A DNA stretch of 64,000 bases. Source: Steromphala cineraria (taxonomy: Eukaryota; Mollusca; Gastropoda; Trochida; Trochidae). A model generated the notes under the pieces. The model did not search any database, was not told the DNA's origin, and worked only from the letters and a program-made list of their open reading frames with translations. A program made the translations under genes and the position numbers. Location of the stretch: the NCBI GenBank assembly GCA_916613615.1, contig OU744732.1:47359227-47423226 (forward strand), in the 5' to 3' direction. Shown here piece by piece: positions 24,501-35,640 of the stretch (positions within the stretch are counted from its first letter, which is position 1; every line of letters begins with the position of its first letter).

Positions 24501-27500
24501 ATCTAAAAGTACTTTGAAGGGCTTATTGAATTAATCCAACAAGGTTCTGGTTAAGAATAATGTCAAATATTACGGAAATAATTACGAATACTATTGACAG
24601 TATGGCGTATATAATGGGAATACATGTACTTAATTACTAATTAATAGGAATATGATAAGGAATAACACGGACATAATCACGAATAATATGGAAATAAGTA
24701 CTAATTTGTTTATGACATAATGGATATTGCCCAAATGATGACGAAAGCAGTGTAGAAATGCTTGACAACAAGGATTATGATTAATACATGTATATATAAC
24801 CAGGGTTTTAAAGGGGCAGTAGCACGTTTTTAGGGGGAATATAAGGTGATTTCAAGAAAATGAAAATTAATGGTTCCAATTGAAAGACAATGTATTTAAA
24901 CTAAATGGAGCAGTTATAATTCAAATATATAACGTAAAGTTTAGCCATGCGATTCCTTTTTCTTACACAAAATGAATTAAAGGTGTTCACACAAAATGGC
25001 CGCCAATTGATTCGATGTTAATCTGCATACTTTGTCCTCTGACTATGGATTATTGGTTTGTGTAATGAGATTTTTGACATTGTCAAAGTAATACATTTAG
25101 CAGTAACTTACAATTATCAGTGAAAATTTTGAAATATAAATTTATCAAAAAACGTGCTACTGCCCCTTTAAGGTAACTTCTCTATGATGTGCTTGCTATG
25201 AATAGAGTTGACGTGATACGCGATTAAAATGTCTTTAGCTATAACCAAAATATAGATTACATTCAGCTATTCATATAAATAAAAGTTCCCTATTGGTATA
25301 TCTTCGCTTCAAGTATGTTGGGTGCAGTCAAGCATTGACTTGCTCAAATCAATACTTTCACGCGTAGTTCTATTCACAGCTTTGTTCCGAAAGAAGGACC
25401 CAGTCTATAAACAGCGCAATGGTAGTTGTCTTAAAACAAGTCCACTGCGTTAAGTCTTTCTACACTTTCAAGAGGTGTTTAAGGGTTCATTTGAAGCATT
25501 GTATGTGGTTCCGTATATCTGGCAGCTTTATGACGCTTGTAAAATGTCATCTTACTAAAATTTTAAGAAACACTAATGTGAAGATGTTGAAATGTTAGAT
25601 TCATCCTTGTCTTGGAAGTAGTTCACTCAATTTGATCCTTTCTGGCTTGTAAACCTTGTTTATTTTCTTAACTAGGAACTTTGTTTGTAGGTATGTTGCA
25701 TACTTCTTAGGTGGGAGGATGTGACGTCATTGGCGTCTGTCTTTCTACTTCGCTTTCACATAATCAACACAACCTTGGCAAATGTTCGGTGTAAAAACTC
25801 TCTTGAGTGGCAGGTGTCTTGTAAAAACAGATGTTTTGTTTGAGCTTTGCCGAATAATAACTCACTTGCCAAACCTCAAGTTCAAACCTAAGATACAGTA
25901 TTCATATGAGGTTATTATGTTGGCAAGATGTAAGTCAATTATATATAAATTACTGTTGAGGGAAGGAGTGGTTTTGAGGTTTTTGTAATTTGTTTTGAAT
26001 CTTTGTAATATTTTTTTCCTCGCATAGAACCGGGTACTTAATACAACAAAAACTTCCCAAAATAAAGTTTGAGTATAAAAAGGTGTAACAACAATTACTT
26101 AGGGTGATACTATCAGTGGTGGCAGCCTGGCTCTATGGTCGTTGGTTCGAATCCCAAACGGAACTCGACATTACATTATCGCCACTAAGTCCTGTTTTAA
26201 TCATGTTATCCTAAACATAATAATGAATACAGTAATTAACATAGTTCATAAAAGAAAGCGTATCGTCGTCTGGATTTTGGATAACTTGCTTGTGGTATCT
26301 GTTATCAGAACTGCCAATATTATACCATGAGATGTCTCTTTTGTTGCATTTAAATATGGACCTGAGAAATTAAGTACACGGACATATTTAAATTAGTTTA
26401 AGCAGATGTCTAGCTAGATGCGTCAGCCGACCAATCGAATTGACTAATCAGGGCCCACCTTACTCAGCTACACCTTAATCAGGGCCCAACAGGCTACATT
26501 CGCACATAACGTTAAAATTTCAAATTTCAAATTTCAATCAAATAACACTAAGTAGCTGCTTTATGATTAGATAAATCCATTCGGTCATCTCACTTGCCTT
26601 CTGAGGGTCATAGGTCGGCGAAAGGTCGCCTGACCCGACCTGTTACTGTATCTAGCTAGACTCAATATGGAGATGTAGCGAGTATTTTTAAGGCGAGGTT
26701 TACTTAGACTGTTTGGATTGTATTATGATAATGACTTCAATTATTACTTGAAGGTAAGTAAGCAGATTCATTATTGAGGCTAAGTCTACTGTTTTGATTC
26801 TATGATGATAATAACTTTAATTATTACTTACAGGTAAGTATAAGCTTAATCATTACACTTCAACCTTCAACCTTCAGGAGTTGTTTATTCATATCATCAC
26901 CACGTCTACCTGGATATTTCCTGGTCAACCTTTGTACTTTACCTGGTCCAGGTGTGCTTGATTAGATAACTTTCACACCTGGTCTTGTTTTCCCCGTCAC
27001 TTTTTCTCTCTGATACCTGCTCGTACATTGCTCTTGGCAAGGTCAATGGCGGTGAATGACATTCACATTTCACAATAACATGTGAATCACCGCTTCCATG
27101 TGAAACAGAAATGTCAAATCTTCCTGCGTAATGTGAGAATCATAAATGTCAAGTTTATCTGCGTATGTTCTACCTATTGTATCTAACGTCAGCATTTGTA
27201 AGAAAATGAACATATCTTGCTTTTGACGTTAACATGGTAACATTCTTAGGAATTTAACTTTTCTTTAATCAGCTAGGACAAAAATAGTTTAATGATGTCA
27301 TTGAACGAGAATCTAGATACAATTATGCTTTCATTTATTTTATTTGAAATGACAGAAGGGGACATGATTTGAAGCAACACTTTTGAGAGGATAAATGATT
27401 CATTTATGATATACATCACGCCTCTAATGGCTGAATTATTGCCTAAGCTGCGTAAAAGAGTAACTCACTCACGAGCTCGCTATGATATACATATAAAGCC

Positions 27501-30500
27501 TACTTATATCTTTAATGTTGTGTTTTTATCATTTTGCAAATGTCAGATTCCAAAACAAATACACATTTATAATCTTTTGTATTTGTGGACATGATGAGGT
27601 CAAAATAATTCCAAGTGTCTTCAGCTAGAGGTATATCTCTTAAGCTCAATTGGTAGATTGTCTGACTGTCAGTCCGAAGGTCATGAGTTTGGATCCTGGC
27701 CTACGTGCAGAAATAAACTGATGTAACTATGATTATAATAAGTACCTACATGTAAAATATATTTCCATCATTATGCAATTAACATACTTCATTCGACTTT
27801 GGAAGACGGTCAAGTTGGTGGGATAATCTCCTGCCATCACGTGACATCGTCTGTCCAATCAGAAAGGTTCCCACCGTCGTGATGTCCAGAGTCCAAGAGG
27901 GCGAAGTGACAACAATCTCGAGGTTCTAATGAGTTGATTGATTGCGTCTAGACAACAGTCTACCTTAGCTGGATTGTTTCTCCTATATACTCCAATCACA
28001 TGACTCATTACCTTATCGTGGTGTGATGGTTTGTGTGCTTCGGCGCCCCATAGAGCTATGCCAGCTGGAGCTTCCATGCTCCTGGTAGGGTCGCCAAAAC
28101 TGGACAGGTAGAACCCAGACCAAATTTATCTTTCCAAAACCTGCTTTCTATCTCTCATTATGCCTTTCTTTTCCGTCTCGATTCCTTTCTCCCATATCTA
28201 TCTACTCTCGAGCTCGTTTGGATGGCAACATCCAGGTGTTTAATAACTGAAATATTGTTTAAAACACGTCAGACACCAACTCACCCACTCAACAATTTTC
28301 CACAAGAAAATGTGTGCCCTCTATTAATTATCATTTATCGTACTACTTCATTTCGATATTTATCTATAGACATCTTAGGTAATCGTTGTGTTTCACCGTA
28401 TCAGGATTCAAAATGATTGGGCAATGATGCACAAGAGGTAATTCGAAGAAAGGTGTTAGATTAACCCTCCTTTTGATTTTCTCGCCGAAAAAGCTGAAAC
28501 GCTGGGGTTTACCCCCCACTTTTAAATTTACCATTGTGTATGAAGATATATGGTACAATTAATTGATATTTCAACTGAAGACAGAATTGCTGGATACAAG
28601 GGTATTCAAAAATATTTAAAATACAATATTATAGTTAAAATCTTCAATGATCAAATGAAAAATCAAATCAAGATAGCTAAAGATAGATAGACAAGTCTAA
28701 ACAACTAGGTGATCAGCACTCGACCGATAAAACATTTGTTTATCATGATGACATTTCACTTTATGTCTGACTCGACATTACACAATCGTGTAAAAACGTG
28801 TCTTGTTACTCTTCCTGGTTAGTTGTTAATGGTTGTCAATAGGTTGTCAACACGGTGTAGCCCTTAAAAACAGCGTTAGATAGCCTTGTATACTCAAAGA
28901 CCCTACCCTAATTCTATATTTATGGAGGGTAGGGCCTATGAGTAGATGTGTCTTTCTAACGCAGTTTTTAAGCGATACAAACCTCTGTGAACACGGAACT
29001 CTTCAAGCTTTTGAGGTTTTTTTTTAGTCAAGCAATTCTAGCAAAATATTCAGTCAACCGACCATAAATTGCAACAGAAATGATTTCAAGTGATTTACAC
29101 TCTACGACTATCCCTTTAAAATATATAGAAAATCTAGGAAAATCTAAGTGGTGGATCAAGACCAAATGTGTCAAAGGTCATAGAGGTCTCGGGATTTGTA
29201 CTAAGGATGGGTAGTAAACCTACCTACGATTAACGAAAATCCCTTATCTTTTTAGGCGATGATAACGATAGGGAATGAAATGCTTGATTGAACGTTTATT
29301 TAAACTGTTAATGTGCTTATGAATAATATGAAGTTTTCCGTTTCAATTAGCAATGCAATTGTTGTGTATGTCAATTTATACGCTACGGATATAGTTCATG
29401 TATATAGAAATTGACTTATTGGTTCAAAGCCTTTTTCATCTTATCGTGAAATCTTTTCTACATGATGATTCGAGCGTTTGATTGCCGTATAACATTGACA
29501 TAAAATTATGGAATTATGCACAATACCATTCGTTAGAGTAGTGTGTATTTATCAAACGCACACTATATCAACACACAAACGAGATCATCTTTATTAACTT
29601 TAATTCTTTGTTTTGTGTGGTATCCTCCCTTTAAGTCATCATAGTTTTGCTTTGACTTGGCTGGGTGACAGCAACTCTCCTGTTTTTACCTAGAATGCTG
29701 GCGGTGACGTTATCTCATATTTCGGCACGAATGGCGCAGCCAGTCATAGATTCTGGTTGCCCCTGACAACGTGAGTACAGGTAGTTCGGATGTTCATAGG
29801 ACGACCATCTGTTAGCGAATTCGTACCTTAACAATTGTTTGTTGACATTCTCCTAATACCGAAGTTACGTGTTTAGCTATTGCGTTATTGCTATTGCATC
29901 GTGTTGTGATGAGAAAATATGTTCAGTTTTCACCTTGGGCAATGTCATATGTTGAAGAAATGACATGTTCATTCTGACAATGTCAAATATGTGAAAGGTA
30001 AGATCGGTCTATGTTTGGTACTTTGTCATCTTGCCACATCTTGTTTTCATATTGTCATATAGGCCAACCCATATGCGTTATAAATGACTGACCAATGAAC
30101 CAATGAACAGCAGTCAATACCTGCCGATGAAATGACATCATTGACAACCTTTTGCATTCCTGGTAATAAAAAATCGGAGTAGATTGTACTAAATTCTCAA
30201 ACTTTTGTAAGTGACTTTTCTTTGGATACTGTGAATTATTCACATTCTCCTATACATAAAACTGCATTTATACTTAAATTATGGCTATTATATTTCAACA
30301 ACTGTCCGTGATGAAAAGTTGAAATTTATCATTTTCATTCCGCAGCCTTTTATGATATTCTATTTAATAAAGTTACGATCTGTAACTTGTACTACACTAT
30401 GGTAACCTGTTAAAAACACTGTAGTAAATTTGATTTGGAAATAGGGGTATTTCGCCATGAGTAAAACAAGCGTTACAAAAATGAAAAGCAATCCTTCTTT

Positions 30501-33500
30501 AAACAATGAAAAACGTCCTGCACGACGTATGATGTGTGTCGAGTTTAGTACGAGGTTTAGTATAATATTAATCACAAAATCACCCTTTTAGCTGCGCCAC
30601 TAGTGATAATGAAAATGTTTGCCTCTTTGGATGAGATATACAGGGATAGACTGACACCAAGTCTATGAATATATATTCATGTAAATCATTGAATACATGG
30701 AGGTTCCAGGTAAATTGAGGGGGAGGGGGGGGGGGGTCCTATACCTAGACTTGCTTATCGGGAAACAATATATTTAATTAAATAAATGGAGTGATTGAGT
30801 GGTCGTATACAGGTCGTTCTACGAGATATTTAAAAGAACACACTGGACTACTTGCTCTTACTCGCCTTGAAATCACTCTGGTTTGATAACAGACAAGGTC
30901 AACTTGACACAGATGTGATCCTTATGATCTGTTTTACGCAGTTTTAGTCACGGGTAGTCAAGAGAATCTAGGTACAAATTTAAATAAAAATCACTGAGTA
31001 AGAAATTAACAATAAACTTGTTCGAAGGATAAGTTATGTTGTGTGTTGTTGCGTGTTCCATACAGAAATTTGAAGAATGAAATAGCAGGTTCAGATGTCG
31101 ATTATTTATATCATTTATATGAATATCTCATCTGTGTTTTCTCTTTCTTCTCCATAATCAATGGCAAGGAAAAAAATCGTTTTGGTATTTTGATATTTGT
31201 GTTAGTTTGACACCGCATTCTCTTTTCCAGGTCCGTCACTCAGCGCTGTAGCTACGATGTCTGCCGTCGACAGCCATATCGACGTGCAGGCGTGCGCGCG
31301 CAGGGGCATCCGGGTACTGTTATGTTCTGACCAATCAACGGACGGGCTTGCTGATCTCACCTTGGCACTCGTTCAACTCACGCTCAACACGTCTGGTGAA
31401 GGTAAATTAAAAATAACCATTTAATCTTTCTGTAGTTTGTTGACAGTTTATTCCGGCAAAGTTGATTCCCCGACTGTGAAATATTTTTTGGTGTTAACAC
31501 GGCTTGTCTGGATTTCCGTATTTGACAAATTCTGTGCAAGTTTTGAATTTTTGTGTCTTATATCTTGCTGTACAAAAGAACAACAGTTATACCACCTTTG
31601 CTACAATTGTCTAAATATCTCTAAAACACTAACTCTTTTTCTGAATAATTAAAAATAATAATTGATAGTCACTTTCCTGACACCATGAAACTTTGCTGAA
31701 CACGCACAAGTTCTACATCGTAAACGCGGTTTTACATCAAGGCATTTTTATAATAAAACTTGTTATTTACTTTGCCTTGAGATAAAATGTACACGCATGC
31801 AAAAGTGAATACAATCTTTTATTACTGCTTTCCTATGTTCGCATGGCCTTGACCTAAAATCACATCTCCTAACGTCAAGGTTAGTTCAAACAAACATACA
31901 AAACAGGTCTCCTTACCTTTAAAGTGGCAGTAGCATATTTTGGGGAAATATAAGGTGATGTCAGGAAAATGAAAGTTAATTGTTCCATTTGAAAGACAAC
32001 GTATTCAAACTAAATGAAGCAGTGATAATTCAAATATATAACGTAAAGTTTAGCCATGCAAGTCCTTTTTCTTACACAAAATGATTTAAAGGTGTTCACA
32101 CAAAATGGCCGCTAATGGATTTCTTGTGAATCTTCATACTTTGTGGATGATTGGTTTGTGTAATGAGATTTGATTGACAGGGTCAAAATAATACATTAAG
32201 CATTAACGTACAATTCTAAGTAAAAAATATGAAATATAAATTAAGAAAAACCCCGTTCTACTGCCCCTTTAAATGACCAATAAACGAATACGAGTATCCT
32301 CAATCAATTGAAGACTTCCAGCAAGTTAAAGATATAAGCATCAATCAATGTAGAGCTTCTTGGGTGATTCTAAAAATAGACACTCTCGATTGGTGTGCAT
32401 GTACTGCAAACAAGCCAACGTTGAGCTAGTCATGTACGCAGTTCAAGGCTACATTGGCGTGAAAAAAAATATTATGATATCAACCTCGACCCTCATGGCT
32501 GTACAACAACATGGTCGTTAAATTCCAGTTAGGGGCTGTCAATAGTTTGTTGATAATAAAAGATATATATTATGTTTAATTAAATTCATTGAACGAATTA
32601 TTGTTTCTTGAATTGGAACTTGAAATGCAGTGCACAAATATGTAAAGTGCAAAGTTAATATAATGAGCATCGATGGTCCGTGATTATAATAATGTGATCA
32701 TAATTGATATTCTTGAATCAAAATAAGATTGATAAAATAACAAAAGATTAATAGTTTCTATAATGAACGAATCGCAGATATTTTATTACAAAACGTTGTA
32801 TATTACTAATGTTCATATACATTTAATTAAACAGTTTAAGAAGTTGAAGGACGTGGGCTTTGTAGTTTAATTTCTATGACTTTTGAGATACTTTTCTTGA
32901 TAAAGCACAATCCTAAAAAAATGACTACCCGTAAGATCAAACATTATACAGTGTCATGCAGTGAATGTGAGGAAACTTTTAGTATGTGTGGTCACAAAAT
33001 CACATCTCCAGTAATGATATGATATAAATGACCAAACCAGTTCAACTAGAAACGGCATATTCCTGAACTTTCGAGTTCAACATTTCATTCTGAAATATTT
33101 GTGTTTGAACCCCCTACTGGTAAATGAATATCGCCACACTGATATCTCAGTAATAAGGATTTTGGCGTTTTAATAACTGTCTATGATTATCTGAGAATTT
33201 AATTTATCACGTTAAAACATAGTCTGTTAGCCAGACCCTAAAATTAAATAAAAGCCTAAGCAAGTCTATAATAAGGCTTGAGAGCTCAATTTTAGAAAAT
33301 GAAGAAATCTCAGTCTCCTTTTCATTATATTTATTAATTTTTTTCAGATTTCAGATTTATTGAAAAAAATTCATTTCATAGTCTTATTGTGAGACTAGTT
33401 AAAACATAAAACTAAACTATTTCATCCATTTCAGGCGGCCATCTGCTAGACAACTGCAACCTACAACACAGCCAGCAGCCATTATGCGTGAAAAACCTGC

Positions 33501-34027
33501 GCAATAAGACATTCGGCATCTATGGACTCACAGAGCTGGGTCTAAGTGTAGCAAGACGTCTCCAGGACCTTGGTGTGACGTCACTGCTGTCTGCAGACTA
33601 CCTCTACAGCAAGAAGACCACAGACCTCGATATCGAGATCGTCTCATGGTCTGAGCTGCTCAGACGCTCAGACATTCTGTGTAACTGTGCTCAGCATGAC
33701 AACAACCCCCCTCAGATCTTCTCATGTGACGTCTTCAAGCAGATGAAGAACTCCGCCATCATTGTGGACTGCCAGAACGGGAACGCTGTGTGTTATTCGG
33801 ACCTCTATAAATCTCTGAAAGACGGCGATATCGCTGCTGCTGGGATTAACGACTGCAATCAAGAGCCTGTTCCCTTTAGGGACCCACTCAGGGGACTCTA
33901 TAACTGCGTCTTTCTGCCTCAGACCAAGGAGAGCACCTATGATATCCGCCATAAGCTCTCCGTGGCTGTGGCCTTGAATCTCAAGGACACTCTGTGCAAT
34001 GTCAAGGATTCTGTGATTACCTACTAA
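12555..34027 (+). CDS. GRHPR: GRHPR-family D-2-hydroxyacid dehydrogenase homologue, four exons, predicted pseudoenzyme
   Basis: Joining 12555-12587, 16054-16237, 31231-31401 and 33435-34027 with GT/AG borders and matching phases (0, 1, 1) gives 326 residues, close to the 328 of human GRHPR. The family reduces glyoxylate and hydroxypyruvate with NAD(P)H. Seen here: VYVTRRIPQRG at the N-terminus, WDSEE, a TMS loop near 81-83, the Rossmann motif GIYGLTELG (158-166), the AAAG region (264-267) and E274-P275. The catalytic Arg in RG is Asn245, the catalytic His in PHIGS is Gln293 (PQTKES), Asp269 is Asn, the substrate-loop Val-Gly is altered, and one Gly of GxGxxG is Thr163. Only the acidic partner Glu274 remains. 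The frame is fully open with good splice sites, so it is probably a live gene for a non-catalytic paralogue. The symbol names the family, not orthology. Confidence 0.85.
13155..13365 (+). repeat. dispersed repeat related to 33222-33400
   Basis: It shares blocks with 33222-33400: AGTCTGT..CCAGACCCTA at the left, then AAGTCTA, and a right end with GAGACTA. It looks like a short mobile element with weak inverted ends, but the boundaries are unclear. Confidence 0.45.
13838..13940. repeat. inverted repeat with about 30-bp arms
   Basis: TGGATGAACAACTTCTTTATTTGACAGTT is matched by the inverted AACTGTCAAATAAAGAAATTTTCATCCA, with a loop of about 45 bp. The AAAGAAGTTG..CATCCAT end recurs at 37575-37605 and 61996-62020, so it is a dispersed element terminus. 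Confidence 0.65.
16054..16237 (+). CDS. GRHPR: dehydrogenase-like gene, coding exon 2
   Basis: The acceptor is CTCCCCAG|GTATAC, the donor GCCGCAG|GTGAGA, phase 1 at the end. It encodes residues 12-72, VYVTRRIPQRG to VLDAA, which match the N-terminal catalytic subdomain of GRHPR-type proteins (RRIP, WDSEE, GILC). Base composition is clearly richer in GC than the surrounding intron. Confidence 0.9.
16828..17709. repeat. 49-bp minisatellite, 18 tandem units
   Basis: Each unit begins near CAGTGATACCGTGACTAGTC and ends CTTAGAAGAA. The 18 copies are nearly identical in both. They fall into about six variants distinguished by the middle segment (TTCCCTCATTACC, TCACCTTATTACC, TCACATCATTACC, TTAATTCACTC and others). 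In most units GTGACTAGTCAC is a perfect 12-bp palindrome. Confidence 0.95.
18560..18863 (-). mobile_element. tRNA-derived SINE
   Basis: The minus-strand head at 18863-18790 has tRNA-like boxes (GGGATAGCGCAGTGGTGAG; GGGATTCGAATCCC). The body runs to GGTTCGCTAGTTCC and a tail with ATTGAAATACTCCTG..CGGCACTAAACACC, similar to tails elsewhere in the window. The boundary at the low-coordinate side is approximate. Confidence 0.65.
20332..20697. mobile_element. foldback element with long TIRs (family shared with 41705 and 52923)
   Basis: Left end AGTCTGATTAAAATCGAC and right end GTCGATTTTAATCAGACT are inverted repeats. Similarity extends inward about 100 bp through CGAGGAATAAA-like and TAGTGGGGTTTGAACT-like blocks. 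GAGTTAATTCA flanks both sides (20321-20331, 20698-20708), a probable 11-bp target duplication. No transposase is present. Confidence 0.75.
21640..21712 (+). repeat. partial copy of the short TTAA element found at 57790
   Basis: TCCCTTGAATTTCGTTTCCAC and ACCCCGATAGAACTGACCCTTAA match the right half of the 200-bp element at 57790-57989. The left half was not found. Confidence 0.6.
21712..21960 (+). repeat. direct duplication of about 130 bp
   Basis: Two diverged copies share CCTCCCTTCT, AGAAATGTTAGAG, GATGACA.CACGTTAAAC and ATACTCA. The CGTTAAACCATACTCACTCA part resembles a common molluscan SINE tail. Confidence 0.55.
22395..24330. repeat. satellite-like tandem array, unit about 140-185 bp, roughly 12 copies
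   Basis: The unit is recognisable by ATTCTCTGAAGTTCTTA (for example near 22541, 22690, 22871, 23041, 23209, 23350, 24012, 24190), followed by CAATCAATAAGTAATGTATTC, CACTGACCTGATGAACTGAG, AACTACAGAAAAGGAAGTCT and GGATGGACAAGAAATGC. Copies are diverged and some are shortened, so the array is old. Confidence 0.85.
24808..25171 (+). mobile_element. TTAA-type MITE, full copy 4
   Basis: This is a 364-bp copy in reference orientation with TTAA at both ends and intact inverted ends, in intron 2. Confidence 0.9.
26695..26848 (+). repeat. direct duplication of about 75-80 bp
   Basis: Two copies share CTTAGACTG/CTAAGTCTACTG, TTTGATT, ATGATAATAACTT.AATTATTACTT and AGGTAAGTA. The AG|GTAAGTA strings look like splice donors but no exon is attached. 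Confidence 0.6.
27425..27720 (+). repeat. SINE-like tail and tRNA-like repeat
   Basis: GGCTGAATTATTGCC..AAGAGTAACTCACTCAC at 27426-27475 resembles a gastropod SINE tail. At 27631-27705, ATCTCTTAAGCTCAATTGGTAG and GGTCATGAGTTTGGATCCTGG form tRNA-like A and B boxes related to the copy at 35543. Neither folds well enough to call a functional tRNA. The 250 bp further right, to about 28080, hold a short open frame of unknown meaning. Confidence 0.5.
28861..28975. repeat. long imperfect hairpin
   Basis: Arms CCTTAAAAACAGCGTTAGA..ACCCTACCC and GGGTAGGG..TCTAACGCAGTTTTTAAG pair over about 48 bp with few mismatches and a loop of about 14 bp. The beginning CTTAAAAAC suggests a small foldback MITE. Confidence 0.7.
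31231..31401 (+). CDS. GRHPR: dehydrogenase-like gene, coding exon 3
   Basis: The acceptor is TCTTTTCCAG|GTCCG, the donor GGTGAAG|GTAAAT, with both ends in phase 1. It encodes Gly73 (split) to Glu129: PSLSAVATMSAVDSHIDV, RRGIRVL and TDGLADLTLALVQLTLNT. These align with the family's STMSVGIDH loop and with the helix after TDTTAELA. The substrate-binding Val-Gly is not preserved. Confidence 0.9.
31919..32272 (+). mobile_element. TTAA-type MITE, copy 5, diverged
   Basis: This 354-bp copy has TTAA at both ends. The left end reads TTAAAGTGGCAGTAGCA and the right end TTCTACTGCCCCTTTAA. Small internal deletions are present. Confidence 0.85.
33222..33400 (+). repeat. dispersed repeat related to 13155-13365
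   Basis: AGTCTGTTAGCCAGACCCTAAA, AAGTCTATAATAAGGCTTGAGAGCTC-like blocks and GAGACTAG match the intron 1 copy, and CTTGAGAGCTC also appears near 19487. The inverted AGTCT/AGACT ends suggest a degraded TIR element. Confidence 0.45.
33435..34027 (+). CDS. GRHPR: dehydrogenase-like gene, coding exon 4 (cofactor domain)
   Basis: The acceptor is CCATTTCAG|GCGGCC and the stop is TAA at 34025-34027. It encodes residues 131-326: the Rossmann fold start GIYGLTELGLSVARRL, SDILCNCA, FKQMKNSAIIVDC, then QNGNAV where the family has RG, AAAGINDCNQEP, and PQTKES where the family has PHIGS. A single large exon carries the whole cofactor domain. Confidence 0.92.
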
Positions 34028-34194
34028 GTCACGTGACAGTAAAATTGTTTGTTTACAAATCCTTGTCCTCTGTGTATGTAACCTTGAACTTGGTGTAGCG
34101 CAGTGTGGCATACTCAGGGGATAAGTGTGCTTTTTACCACAAGTAAAAAGTTTTATTTTATGATTGGCGGTGAAATACCTTGTTCTATGAGATG

Positions 34195-34200
34195 AATAAA
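34195..34200 (+). terminator. polyadenylation signal candidate AATAAA
   Basis: This is the first AATAAA after the stop codon of the dehydrogenase-like gene, about 170 bp downstream. Confidence 0.5.
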
Positions 34201-34938
34201 ATGCAATTAGTATACAGTATGAACATATTTTCACTGAGTGGTGATAACATGTTCTCACCGCTATGACGTCATGACACAATGAACTCACGTCTCTAAATTC
34301 ACTGTTATCGAGCCGATTGGCTCTTTAGAGTGGCACACAACTTGAAAATAGTCATTTTAATTTACAAGGCTGAATCATATGATTAATAGAATATCTTACA
34401 GTTCTTGACAAATATAATGTTTATTCCGTCTCGTGAGGTAGAAATATATATATATTCTTTGATCAGATAAAATGTCAAGATACCCTCTATGTATCTCATT
34501 TCAATCTCTGAATTAGAGTTCTTCTGTACGTTGGTTCTGACACATTTAAAATATCTAGCGATAAATGGGTCGAGTAAAGTTTTAGCATTCGAAGAAAATA
34601 TCTACATATATTCATTTATAGAAATTATATTTAAAGAAATAAAACACCCCGAATCTTGTTGCCACACTTTTAAGGATACTTTGCCATTACATTACATTAC
34701 ATATATTCTATGAAATATCATTTCATAGTGTAATGGCTGTCTAATAGTATTTGGAACACCGTTAGTCACGCAATAGGAGAAGAAATCAAACACCGTAAAT
34801 CTGTTCTGTGAGTTGCAAATGTATAATGTTACATGATGTATACAGCATGTATCATGTATGTCACAATTTAAATTTACTTCTTTAGATAAAAATTTAAACA
34901 TGATAACATGAATGATGTCCCTAAAGTCGTAAGGATGG
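34201..34938. other. intergenic DNA, nothing recognised
   Basis: No coding region or repeat was supported. Confidence 0.5.
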
Positions 34939-35400
34939 CATCTTCCGCACGCATCGGGCGAGATATGCATTTACAAGAAATTCATATTCACCCTTGCGAC
35001 AACTCGACGGGAAAGTTGTGACTCTATCAGCGCCCCCTGTAGGACAAACAGAGTAACGTCCCTTGCGTCAGTCCATCTCGAACTCGAAGCGGAATTTAAT
35101 TTCTAATTAATCCCTTACTTACGTTGTGACAACAGTCATAAAAACGATGCGTGAATATACGTAACCAAAATACTGCATAGAATATATTTATAAAGCTGTA
35201 TCTCTCAGTTTCTATTTAGAAATCGCATCGTTTTATTACAGTTTTGTGTGCTCAATTAAAACATATCCTCGATTTTGATTGGCCTACACCATAGCTCAAT
35301 AATCAGGCTACTTCCTGTCACAGCTTTCCCGTCGAGTTGTCGCAAGGGTGATTATGAATTTCTTGTAAATGCATATCTCGCCCGATGCGTTCGGAAGATG
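34939..35400. mobile_element. long-TIR MITE with perfect 9-bp target duplication (Mutator-like)
   Basis: The left end starts CATCTTCCGCACGCATCGGG and the inverted right end ends CCCGATGCGTTCGGAAGATG. The arms are about 84 bp with roughly three mismatches. TAAGGATGG flanks both sides (34930-34938, 35401-35409). The interior is non-coding. The near-identical arms indicate a recent insertion. Confidence 0.9.
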
Positions 35401-35539
35401 TAAGGATGGATGTGAATACATTTTTATGGTAACTAGCATAAGAAAAGCAAGGCTACCAACTTCCTTGTTGTATACATACAAAACGTGTCGCAGGATGTGT
35501 GATAGGGTGAGATGTAAGCATTCCAACTGGCTTTGGCTA

Positions 35540-35640
35540 GGGGGATATCTCTTAAGATGAACTGGTAGGGTGTCTGCCTCTCAACCTGGGTTCGAATCAC
35601 GGTGGAGGTGATCTCACAATCACTTGTATTACATATGCAC
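35540..35640 (+). repeat. tRNA-like SINE fragment
   Basis: ATATCTCTTAAGATGAACTGGTAGGGTGTC and TGGGTTCGAATCACGGTGG are A- and B-box-like, related to 27631-27705. It lacks the tRNA variable-loop region and acceptor pairing. Confidence 0.5.

Larger units (their letters stand above)
16238..31230. other. intron 2 of the dehydrogenase-like gene, about 15 kb
   Basis: This is a GT-AG intron ending TCTTTTCCAG. No other gene was recognised on either strand. It holds the 49-bp minisatellite, a SINE, a foldback element, a satellite array, one TTAA MITE, tRNA-like repeats and a hairpin, each listed separately. Stretches 17716-18555, 18864-20331, 25172-26690 and 28976-31230 show nothing beyond AT-rich unique DNA and a G12 tract at 30725-30736. 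Confidence 0.75.
31402..33434. other. intron 3 of the dehydrogenase-like gene
   Basis: A GT-AG intron of 2.0 kb containing TTAA MITE copy 5 and a dispersed repeat at 33222-33400. The rest is AT-rich with no recognised content. Confidence 0.75.

Noticed and set aside
26745..26842. Exons ending in AG|GTAAGTA
   Set aside because: The donor-like strings are part of a direct duplication with no open frame or acceptor linking to the surrounding gene.
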